Below are positions 1 through 4,936 of a DNA stretch of 7,072 nt, one piece after another. The position numbers and the translations under genes were made by a program. The stretch comes from Actinomycetota bacterium (lineage in GTDB: Bacteria > Actinomycetota > Actinomycetes > Propionibacteriales > Propionibacteriaceae), in contig JACRAA010000045.1 of assembly GCA_016213595.1 (NCBI GenBank), positions 1 to 7,072 on the forward strand. Reading direction: 5' to 3'. Position 1 is the stretch's first letter, and the number at the start of each line of letters is the position of its first letter. The notes under the pieces were generated by a model. It saw only the letters and a list, made by a program, of their open reading frames with translations, had not been told where the DNA came from and ran no database searches.

Positions 1-161
1 GCTCGGGGAACCTGTTCGGTGATGGACGGGGCGCCGCGCTTGCGGTACGTGAGGAGCGTCACGTCGAAGCGCTGGGACAGCAGGTCGGCCCACTGGTACG
101 CGACCCAGGCCTCACCCACGTCGCCGGCGTTGACGGTGGGGGCGACCAGAAGGATCCGCAC
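1..161 (-). CDS. GT4-type glycosyltransferase, N-terminal part (cut by left edge)
   Basis: This is the start of a gene that runs off the left edge; 53 codons are visible. The protein opens with MRILLVAPTVNAGDVGEAW and continues with WADLLSQRFDVTLLTYRKRG. That is the first beta strand, glycine-containing loop and first helix of the acceptor-side Rossmann domain of GT-B glycosyltransferases, most like family 4 enzymes that transfer a sugar from a nucleotide-sugar donor in the cytoplasm. The GTG at 161 is chosen because it gives the typical M-R-I-L-L-V opening and because a TAGCGT box lies exactly at -12 to -7, as expected for a leaderless message. There is no Shine-Dalgarno sequence. It is divergent from the GT2 gene at 210. 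Donor and acceptor cannot be read, since the C-terminal nucleotide-sugar site is outside the window. Confidence 0.8.
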   Translation of the reverse strand, partial: MRILLVAPTVNAGDVGEAWVAYQWADLLSQRFDVTLLTYRKRGAPSITEQVPR

Positions 162-167
162 CGGCTC

Positions 168-173
168 ACGCTA
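168..173 (-). promoter_or_regulatory. -10 box (TAGCGT) of the left GT4 gene, leaderless
   Basis: On the minus strand TAGCGT fits the actinobacterial TANNNT -10 pattern. It lies at -12 to -7 relative to the GTG at 161, so transcription would start at the first base of the start codon. No good -35 is seen. Confidence 0.5.
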
Positions 174-177
174 TCGC

Positions 178-194
178 GGCGGAGCGGCGCCGCC
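178..194. promoter_or_regulatory. GC-rich dyad GGCGG-N7-CCGCC between divergent promoters
   Basis: The dyad is centred on 186, almost exactly midway between the two -10 boxes (168-173 minus, 198-203 plus). A regulator bound here could act on both genes. In GC-rich DNA such a dyad can occur by chance. Confidence 0.25.
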
Positions 195-197
195 CAG

Positions 198-203
198 TAT
201 CGT
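198..203 (+). promoter_or_regulatory. -10 box (TATCGT) of the GT2 gene at 210, leaderless
   Basis: TATCGT fits TANNNT and lies at -12 to -7 relative to the ATG at 210. There is no Shine-Dalgarno sequence before this ATG, which agrees with a leaderless transcript. No recognisable -35 is present. Confidence 0.5.
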
Positions 204-209
204 GACGCC

Positions 210-1097
210 ATGGGGGATGTGGCGATCGTCGTCGTCACGTACAACAGCGAGGACTGCATCACGGCGCTCCTCGACTCCCTCGCCGACAGCGGCGCGGCCG
301 CGACGGTCGTGGTGGACAACGGGTCGACCGACCGCACGACCTCCCTCGTCGAAGGCCGGCCCGGCGTCACGCTTGTCCGCTCGACCAACGTCGGCTACTC
401 CGGCGGTATCAACAGGGGCGTCCGTGAGGCCCCGGACGCGGATGCGTACCTGATCCTCAACCCCGACCTCGTCGCACAGCCCGGACTGGTCACGACCCTG
501 GCCACGGGTCTGTCGGAGCCCGGTGTGGGGGTGGTCGTGCCGCTCGTGCTCGGCTCCGACGGCCGCCGCCAGGACTCGCTGCGCCGGGAACCCTCGCTGC
601 TGCGCGCCCTCGGCCTCACCTGGACCGGGATCCCTGGTCTCAGCGAGTACGTGACCGGGGATGGCGAGTACGCGACCCCGCGCGACGCCGACTGGGCGCT
701 GGGCGCCGCGATCATGTTCAGCCGGGCCTGCTACGAGGCCGTCGGAGGCTGGGACGAGTCGTACTTCCTGTACTCGGAGGAGACCGACTTCTGCCTGCGC
801 GCCCGAGACGCGGGGTGGCGGACCCGGCTCCTCCCGGACGCTGTGGTCGTCCATCATGAGGGCGGGTCCGGACGCAGCGACGCGACCCACGTCATGCAGA
901 TCGTCAACCGCGTTCGCCTGTACGCGCGGCGGCACTCAAGGCCTGCCGGGTACGCGTACCTCGCTCTCAACGTCCTGTCCGAGCTCACGTGGCTCGCCCG
1001 TGGCCAGACGCAGTCGAGGGCCTCGGTGCTCGGGCTGTTACGCCCGAGCACGAGGCCCTCGGAGCTGGGTTGCGGTCAGTCACTGCTGCCGCGATGA
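210..1097 (+). CDS. GT2 family glycosyltransferase (rhamnosyltransferase-like)
   Basis: A complete 295-residue cytoplasmic GT-A fold enzyme that should transfer a sugar from a nucleotide-sugar donor to a growing glycan. Visible motifs: VVTYNSE near residues 8-14; VVDNGSTD at 34-41 (donor base binding); NVGYSGGINRG at 60-70; LNPD at 83-86, the place of the DXD metal site; and WALGAAIMFSR followed by a VGGWDESYFLYSEETD block at 162-193, whose E190/E191/D193 are the expected catalytic acid region. The NVG(Y)xGGxN and YxEEtDxCLRxRxxGW blocks are typical of WbbL-like and other rhamnosyltransferase-type GT2 enzymes, but the sugar cannot be assigned. The ATG is supported by the leaderless -10 box at 198-203. 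The last 20 or so residues are encoded by a strong hairpin (1015-1061), include a TTA codon, and show no family motif. The gene converges on the beta-helix gene with a 4-bp gap. Confidence 0.9.
   Translation: MGDVAIVVVTYNSEDCITALLDSLADSGAAATVVVDNGSTDRTTSLVEGRPGVTLVRSTNVGYSGGINRGVREAPDADAYLILNPDLVAQPGLVTTLATGLSEPGVGVVVPLVLGSDGRRQDSLRREPSLLRALGLTWTGIPGLSEYVTGDGEYATPRDADWALGAAIMFSRACYEAVGGWDESYFLYSEETDFCLRARDAGWRTRLLPDAVVVHHEGGSGRSDATHVMQIVNRVRLYARRHSRPAGYAYLALNVLSELTWLARGQTQSRASVLGLLRPSTRPSELGCGQSLLPR
1015..1061. terminator. Strong hairpin at convergent junction, overlapping GT2 3' end
   Basis: Arms 1015-1035 and 1042-1061 form a 20-bp stem with only base 1025 bulged and a six-base loop (TGTTAC). 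It begins about 40 nt after the stop of the minus-strand beta-helix gene, a suitable place for its terminator, but on the plus strand it lies before the GT2 stop at 1095-1097. Neither side has a U-run, so it would be the I-shaped, tail-less kind reported in actinobacteria. Confidence 0.65.
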
Positions 1098-1101
1098 ACC
1101 G

Positions 1102-2763
1102 TCAGGCGTTGACCGCCGAGAGGTTCTCGTCCCAGTAGTTGCCAGAGGCGAGGTTGTTCGCTCCGGACGGGTCGAACGCCGTGATCGGGCCGTACGAGCC
1201 GCTGTTCGGGTAGTACAGCTTCGAGAACCGGTTGTTCGTGATCTGGATGTTGTACGTCTTGCCGTACCGCTGGTTGTCGCCGCCGTAGATGGTGTAGCCA
1301 CCACCTGCGACCAGGTTGTTCGTGATGAGGCGGTTCGCCTCGATGCCGAAGTCCTGGAAGAGGCTGATCGCGTCGGTCTGGTCGAACCTGTTGAGGATCG
1401 TGTTGTGACGGATCGTCATCATGTCCGTCGAGCCGTTCGACGTGGTGCCGTTGATGTGGTCACCGGTCTGGTAGCCGAGGTCATGGACGTAGTTGTCCGC
1501 GATGAGACCGCCGTAGATCTGGATCCCCGTGCTCGAGTTCGTCACGTTGTTCCGAAGGACCTGGGTGCCAGTCGAGTCGCCGTAGATGTCCTTGATCCCG
1601 ACCATGAGGCGCGGGGTGCCGCCCGGGACGCCGATCTCGCTGTTGCTGATCACGGCGTTCGTGGCGTGCTGGAGGCCGATGCCCCAGCTCTCACCGCCGA
1701 CGAGGACGCGGGTGTTCGTCACCGTGACGTTGGAGCCGGCCATGTTGATCGAGCCGGAGACGATCACGTTGGAGACGACCGCGCCGGAGTTCGCCTGAAG
1801 CCAGCCGCGGCTGTCCCAGACCCACCCGGGCCCGGAGGTGACGTCCGCAGGCACACGCTTGAGAACCGTGCCAGCCGGGATGCCGGTGTTGGTGGCGTCC
1901 GGGTAGCCGCAGCGGCTCGGGAGGCTGACGCAGCTGGTGAGACCCGAGGAGCTCGTCGTCGTGGAGGCCGTCGCGGTCGCGGTGGGCGCCGTGGCGGTCG
2001 GCGCGGGCGCCGACGACGTCGAGGTGGTCGGCTTCGGGGTGGTGCTCGTGGCCGTGGGCGACGGTGCGACGGTCGTCGACGTGCTGCTGGTGGTCGGCGT
2101 CGTGGTCGCGGTCGACGTGCTGGTGGCGCTCGTCGCCGTGGCGAGGGGAAGGGCCGCACCGGACGTCACGCCGGGCGCGAAGGAGAGGTCGACCCAGTAG
2201 TTGCTTCCCTGCCACGAGTTCGTGGGGAACTTGCTCGTCGAGCCGTACGCGTACACGCCGACGTTGCTGCTCGGCGTCGTGAGGCTCGTGGACACCGAGC
2301 TGCCGGAGAACCGCTCGGTGGCCACGTACCGGCCGTAGGAGGCGTGGTACGAGACGACGTAGCTGGTGCCGGCGTTCAGCTGGATGGGCTTGGCGAAGGT
2401 CGCGCTCTGCCACCCGGTGCTGGTCTCGTTGCTGAACGTGACCTTGCCGATGAGGCTGCCGGTGCTGGTCCACAGGGAGCCGGTGTGGGTGCCCCGGTTC
2501 TCGGGGGTCTTGTAGAAGCGGACGGCGGTGGCCTGTCCGGTGGTGGAAGCGGTGAAGCGGGTACCGAGCTCAACCGAGCCGGTGTCGCTGTCGACCGCCG
2601 CTTGGGCGGGGGCGCTGGTGCCCCAGATCGTGTCCACGGTGGCGGCGCTGGCGGTGGCCGACGACCAGACTGCGGCGCTGGTCGTGCCGAGGGCCAGGGC
2701 CGCGACGAGCGCGATACCCGTCCTGGAGACGCGCGCTCTTCGGGCGCGCTTGATGAAGCTCAT
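1102..2763 (-). CDS. Secreted DUF4082 + right-handed beta-helix protein (protein A)
   Basis: A 553-residue exported protein. Residues 1-40 are a signal peptide: a basic start (KRARRAR), a hydrophobic core at 16-33, and a likely cut after ASA at 40. Residues about 44-198 look like DUF4082, an all-beta domain of unknown function found in extracellular bacterial proteins (DTIWG, ELGTRFTA, RFYKTPENRGTHTGSLW, SYVVSYHA, NYWVDLSF). Residues 199-277 are a Ser/Thr/Pro/Ala linker, a possible O-mannosylation region. C278 and C285 could form a disulfide. Residues 286-553 are a right-handed parallel beta-helix with short N-rich coils (NVTVTNT, VLRNNVTN, IRHNTI) and the signature D435-H436-x-N438-G439. This fold is shared by pectate-lyase-like and GH28-like enzymes and by non-catalytic binders, so activity is unproven. 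The front half nearly copies protein B and the back half matches protein C. The ATG at 2763 is preceded by GAAAGG at 11 nt. Confidence 0.88.
   Translation of the reverse strand: MSFIKRARRARVSRTGIALVAALALGTTSAAVWSSATASAATVDTIWGTSAPAQAAVDSDTGSVELGTRFTASTTGQATAVRFYKTPENRGTHTGSLWTSTGSLIGKVTFSNETSTGWQSATFAKPIQLNAGTSYVVSYHASYGRYVATERFSGSSVSTSLTTPSSNVGVYAYGSTSKFPTNSWQGSNYWVDLSFAPGVTSGAALPLATATSATSTSTATTTPTTSSTSTTVAPSPTATSTTPKPTTSTSSAPAPTATAPTATATASTTTSSSGLTSCVSLPSRCGYPDATNTGIPAGTVLKRVPADVTSGPGWVWDSRGWLQANSGAVVSNVIVSGSINMAGSNVTVTNTRVLVGGESWGIGLQHATNAVISNSEIGVPGGTPRLMVGIKDIYGDSTGTQVLRNNVTNSSTGIQIYGGLIADNYVHDLGYQTGDHINGTTSNGSTDMMTIRHNTILNRFDQTDAISLFQDFGIEANRLITNNLVAGGGYTIYGGDNQRYGKTYNIQITNNRFSKLYYPNSGSYGPITAFDPSGANNLASGNYWDENLSAVNA
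2170..2634 (-). repeat. DUF4082-coding repeat, copy 1 (in protein A)
   Basis: This segment encodes residues 44-198 of protein A and is a direct repeat of 4106-4570 in protein B. My gapless alignment gives about 127 of 155 identical residues, with only eight differences in the first 98 (2341-2634). Many synonymous codons are also shared, so the copies diverged recently or are kept alike by gene conversion. Confidence 0.85.
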
Positions 2764-2774
2764 GAGAGGAGATG

Positions 2775-2780
2775 CCTTTC
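2775..2780 (-). promoter_or_regulatory. Ribosome binding site of protein A
   Basis: On the minus strand GAAAGG lies 11 nt before the ATG at 2763. The block AAGGCATNTCC around it is shared with the leader of protein B. Confidence 0.5.
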
Positions 2781-2838
2781 ACAGTCGACGAACTGGTGGG
2801 GTATTCAGTTGTCTCTCTGCGGTGACACGAACCTTTCG

Positions 2839-2867
2839 AGGACTTGGTACTTGGGGAACCGAGTCCT
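2839..2867 (-). promoter_or_regulatory. Leader hairpin of protein A, CCCCAAG in loop
   Basis: Arms 2839-2847 and 2859-2867 pair over nine positions with one T-G wobble, around an 11-base loop. In the transcript sense the loop contains CCCCAAG, also found in the loop of the leader hairpin of protein B (4746-4769), whose stem sequence is different. No U-run follows, so it is not an ordinary attenuator. Confidence 0.4.
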
Positions 2868-2897
2868 TGGGCCACGCCCCGCTGAGGCAGCTGGATC

Positions 2898-2933
2898 CTG
2901 AGAAACCCTGATAAAACTCTGAGAGTGTCTCAG
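2898..2933. promoter_or_regulatory. Tandem palindromic operator candidate upstream of protein A
   Basis: The perfect inverted repeat CTGAGAGTGTCTCAG is at 2919-2933. A degenerate copy, CTGAGAAACCCTGAT, is at 2898-2912. Their centres are 21 bp apart, two helical turns, so proteins bound at both would lie on the same face of the DNA. The same motif, as CTGAGAATCCCTCAG, is upstream of protein B at 4779-4793. I do not recognise the motif as that of a known regulator. Confidence 0.5.
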
Positions 2934-2952
2934 GCTAATCACAGAGAGTCAA
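2911..2952 (-). promoter_or_regulatory. Candidate promoter(s) of protein A
   Basis: Two weak readings are possible on the minus strand. One is TTAGCC (2938-2933), 16 bp, then TTTTAT (2916-2911), with the perfect palindrome filling the spacer. The other is TTGACT (2952-2947), 17 bp, then GACACT (2929-2924). The first would place a regulator directly between the -35 and -10. Neither is strong. Confidence 0.3.
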
Positions 2953-3007
2953 ATGCGGCGGATAGGCGTTGCTGGGTCGCGTCACGCCGCACGCAGGTCG
3001 TACAGGA

Positions 3008-4699
3008 TCAGCGGCACTCCCATCCGTTGACGATCGGGTTGTTGCTGTCGAGGTTCTGACCGGTCTCCAGGAGCACGTTGCCCGAACGGCGCCATCCGTC
3101 GCTGGGCGCTCCACGCGTGTACCAGACGCCCCAGCTACCGACGCAGGCGTAGCGCGAGTTGGAGAAGCGGTTGTCGGTGAAGGTGACGTTGGTCACTGAG
3201 TAGCCGCCGGCCGGGCTGGTCTCCGAGGGGTTGTAGTCCTCCGCGTAGATGGAGAAGCCGCCGCCCTGGATGAGGTTGTTGCTCACCGCGATGTTCGCGG
3301 CGCTCTTGCGGCCGTCCCAGATCGCGATGGCTGACGTCTGGTCGAAGGCCACGTCGAACGTGTTGTGGCGGATGACGCCGTTCTTCGCGCCCTCGGTCTG
3401 GTAGCCGTCCACATGTCCGTTCGCGGCAGCCGTCGTGAAGTTGTGGAGCCAGTTGTCGGCGATGGTGAAGTTGTCGCCGGTCCCGTCGACGCCCAGGTCG
3501 GACGCCCAGGAGAAGATCCCGTCGTTGACCTCGGTGCAGTCGTTCGCGGTGGCCACCATGGACGCGCCCTCGTGCCAGATGCAGGTGTGGGTCGCGTTGA
3601 GGCCGTCGAGCAGGTTGTGGTCGATCGTGGCGCTCGCCCCGTTGAGGACCTTCACCACGCCCGTCCCGTTGACGCCGCCGGCGCTGTTGGTGATCCAGCT
3701 GTTGCGGATCGTGACGTTCTTCGCGTTGACCATCACGCCGCCACTGATCTTGTAGCCGTCGATCACGGTGTTGTCAGCCGTGATGGTCAGGCCTCCGGTC
3801 ACCGTCCGGGAGAACACCTGGCCCGCGGGGTAGCCCGTGTTCCCGGGACCTGCCCAGCCGCACGCCGCGAGGTTGCTCCACACGGCAGAAGTGCTGCAGG
3901 AGGCTGGGGGCGGGGTGGACGTTGTGGCAGTCGGCGTCGCCGACGTGCTCGGCGCGGTCGCTGAGGGGCTGGGTGTCGTCGAGGTGCTGGGTGCTGTGGC
4001 GGAGGTGCTGGGTGCCGCCGAGGTCGAGGGTGCCGTCGCTGAGGCGGTGCTCGTCGGGGTCGTGCTCGCCGACGCGCTCGCTGTCGGCGTGGTCGTCGAG
4101 GTCGTGCCCGGCGTGAACGTGAGGTCGACCCAGTACTGGCTCGAGCGCCAGCTGTTCGTCGGGAAGGCGCTCGCCGTGCCGTACGCGTAGGCGCCGACGT
4201 TGCTCGTCGGGATCTTGAGGTTCGCCGAGGCGGACGTCCCGGAGAAGCGCGGCGTGGAGAGGTACCGGCCGTAGGGGGCGTGGTAGGAGACGACGTAGCT
4301 GGTGCCGGCGGTGAGCTGGATGGGCTTGGCGAAGGCGGCGCTCTGCCAGCCTGTGCTGGTCTCGCCCGAGAAGGTGACCCTGCCGATGAGCGTGCCCGTG
4401 GTCGTCCACAGGGAGCCCGTGTGGGTGCCGCGGTTCTCGGGGGTCTTGTAGAAGCGGACCGCTGTGGCCTGTCCGGTGGTGACCGCGGTGAAGCGGGTGC
4501 CGAGCTCAACAGAGCCGGTGTCGCTGTCGACCGCGGCCTGGGTCGGGGCGCTGGTGCCCCAGATCGTGTCAGGGGTCGCGGCCTGCGCTGTCGTCGCTGT
4601 CCAGACGGTGGCACCGGTCACAGCCAGCGTGACGGCGGCGACGAGGGCCATGCCGGCCTTCGGCGCCCCCGGTCTCGGGGCGCGGAAAAGTGTTCTCAC
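3008..4699 (-). CDS. Secreted DUF4082 + right-handed beta-helix protein (protein B)
   Basis: A 563-residue exported protein starting at GTG 4699, with GGAAGG 9 nt upstream. Residues 1-40 are a signal peptide ending AQA. Residues 44-198 are the same DUF4082-like domain as in protein A, numbered identically. Residues 199-267 are a Ser/Thr/Pro/Ala linker containing three 13-residue repeats. The beta-helix follows C268/C280 and runs to 563, with coils such as NVTIRNSWI, ATIDHNLLD, FTIADNWLH and NVTFTDNRF. G428-H429-x-D431-G432 takes the place of the DHxNG of proteins A and C. HNT at 445, FDQT at 452 and GGGFSIY at 479-485 are also conserved. C373, C388, C519 and C562 suggest disulfides. It resembles actinobacterial right-handed beta-helix proteins; hydrolase, lyase or pure glycan binding are all possible. 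It has its own promoter and is unlikely to share an operon with protein A. Confidence 0.88.
   Translation of the reverse strand: MRTLFRAPRPGAPKAGMALVAAVTLAVTGATVWTATTAQAATPDTIWGTSAPTQAAVDSDTGSVELGTRFTAVTTGQATAVRFYKTPENRGTHTGSLWTTTGTLIGRVTFSGETSTGWQSAAFAKPIQLTAGTSYVVSYHAPYGRYLSTPRFSGTSASANLKIPTSNVGAYAYGTASAFPTNSWRSSQYWVDLTFTPGTTSTTTPTASASASTTPTSTASATAPSTSAAPSTSATAPSTSTTPSPSATAPSTSATPTATTSTPPPASCSTSAVWSNLAACGWAGPGNTGYPAGQVFSRTVTGGLTITADNTVIDGYKISGGVMVNAKNVTIRNSWITNSAGGVNGTGVVKVLNGASATIDHNLLDGLNATHTCIWHEGASMVATANDCTEVNDGIFSWASDLGVDGTGDNFTIADNWLHNFTTAAANGHVDGYQTEGAKNGVIRHNTFDVAFDQTSAIAIWDGRKSAANIAVSNNLIQGGGFSIYAEDYNPSETSPAGGYSVTNVTFTDNRFSNSRYACVGSWGVWYTRGAPSDGWRRSGNVLLETGQNLDSNNPIVNGWECR
3926..4042 (-). 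repeat. Three 39-bp repeats coding a 13-residue linker unit
   Basis: Residues 220-258 of protein B are three units, each starting SATAPSTS and followed by a five-residue Pro-containing tail (AAPST, TTPSP, ATPTA). It is a flexible, probably glycosylated linker that can change length by slippage. Protein A has no such regular unit in its linker. Confidence 0.8.
4106..4570 (-). repeat. DUF4082-coding repeat, copy 2 (in protein B)
   Basis: This is the partner of 2170-2634. It encodes residues 44-198 of protein B. The most similar part is 4277-4570. The signal peptides upstream also align without gaps, so the shared block covers the whole front of both genes. Confidence 0.85.
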
Positions 4700-4708
4700 G
4701 GGGAAATG

Positions 4709-4714
4709 CCTTCC
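4709..4714 (-). promoter_or_regulatory. Ribosome binding site of protein B
   Basis: On the minus strand GGAAGG is 9 nt before the GTG at 4699 and supports that start. The GGAA could pair with the UUCC just after it and partly hide the site. Confidence 0.55.
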
Positions 4715-4745
4715 GTTCGTGAGGGACTCTGGGGCCAGTCCGCGT

Positions 4746-4769
4746 CATACGGCCTTGGGGTGTCGTATG
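4746..4769 (-). promoter_or_regulatory. Leader hairpin of protein B, CCCCAAG in loop
   Basis: CATACG (4746-4751) and CGTATG (4764-4769) pair perfectly over six positions around a 12-base loop that reads CCCCAAG in the transcript sense. The stem is unlike that of the hairpin before protein A, yet the loop heptamer is the same. Confidence 0.4.
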
Positions 4770-4778
4770 CGTACGGAA

Positions 4779-4793
4779 CTGAGAATCCCTCAG
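4779..4793. promoter_or_regulatory. CTGAG-N5-CTCAG palindrome upstream of protein B
   Basis: CTGAGAATCCCTCAG lies about 80 bp before the GTG and just downstream of the predicted transcription start near 4800. It could be a DNA operator or a small hairpin at the 5' end of the message. It matches the clean copy before protein A in arms and spacing. Confidence 0.5.
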
Positions 4794-4806
4794 GAAATTC
4801 ACAGTA

Positions 4807-4836
4807 AGGTTAGCCTGCTGTTCAAGTCGACTTCAA
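4807..4836 (-). promoter_or_regulatory. Promoter of protein B (TTGAAG-18-TAACCT)
   Basis: On the minus strand the -35 TTGAAG is at 4836-4831 and the -10 TAACCT, a TANNNT match, at 4812-4807, with an 18-bp spacer. Transcription should start near 4800 and give a leader of about 100 nt. Confidence 0.5.
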
Positions 4837-4837
4837 C
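4820..4837. promoter_or_regulatory. 18-bp near-palindrome over the protein B -35
   Basis: GTTCAAGTCGACTTCAAC is symmetric except for one pair (4823/4834). It covers the -35 and part of the spacer, the usual place for a repressor site. No copy is present before protein A or C, so it would regulate protein B alone. Confidence 0.4.
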
Positions 4838-4936
4838 TCTGTGAAGACACTCTCACCTGGTCAGGGCCACATTGGGCGAGCGCGGCGGCGCAGGTCCCGG
4901 ACAGGACTGGTTCACTTTCCGTACGTGGGCAGAAGT

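Larger units (their letters stand above)
2764..3007. other. 244-bp intergenic region: leader and promoter of protein A
   Basis: This gap lies between the start of protein A and the stop of protein B. Reading away from protein A it holds the ribosome site (2775-2780), a leader hairpin (2839-2867), two palindromic motifs (2898-2912 and 2919-2933) and promoter candidates at 2911-2952. No convincing terminator for protein B was seen; the only dyad near its stop is a weak four-to-five-pair GCGT/ACGC at about 2980-3000. No small gene with a plausible start was recognised. Confidence 0.6.
4700..4936. other. 237-bp intergenic region: promoter and leader of protein B
   Basis: This gap lies between the start of protein B and the stop of protein C. 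It holds the ribosome site, a leader hairpin (4746-4769), the CTGAG-N5-CTCAG motif (4779-4793), a promoter (4807-4836) and an 18-bp palindrome over the -35 (4820-4837). Nothing clear is seen at about 4840-4936; no strong terminator for protein C was found there. Confidence 0.6.

Noticed and set aside
2731..2749. GCGCGC inverted repeat in the first codons of protein A
   Set aside because: A six-pair stem is possible, but it falls in Arg/Ala codons of the signal peptide and is likely a by-product of GC-rich codon use.
661..2901. Long plus-strand open frame of 746 codons across the GT2 end and protein A
   Set aside because: It is out of frame with the GT2 gene and antisense to protein A. The translation is Arg/Val/Gly-rich with no domain, as expected for the shadow of a GC-rich gene.
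3926..4042. Short regular repeats as a possible CRISPR array
   Set aside because: The units are contiguous, in frame, have no unique spacers, and encode an SATAPSTS linker.
1102..4699. Naming proteins A and B as pectate lyases or polygalacturonases
   Set aside because: Only the fold class is supported. I do not see the specific calcium or GH28 catalytic motifs, so a substrate or EC class would be a guess.
4805..4817. Iron-box-like half site (AGGCTAACCT on the minus strand)
   Set aside because: Only one half resembles the IdeR/DtxR consensus; by my count about 12 of 19 positions agree overall, and the other half is essentially absent. It is better explained as the -10 region.
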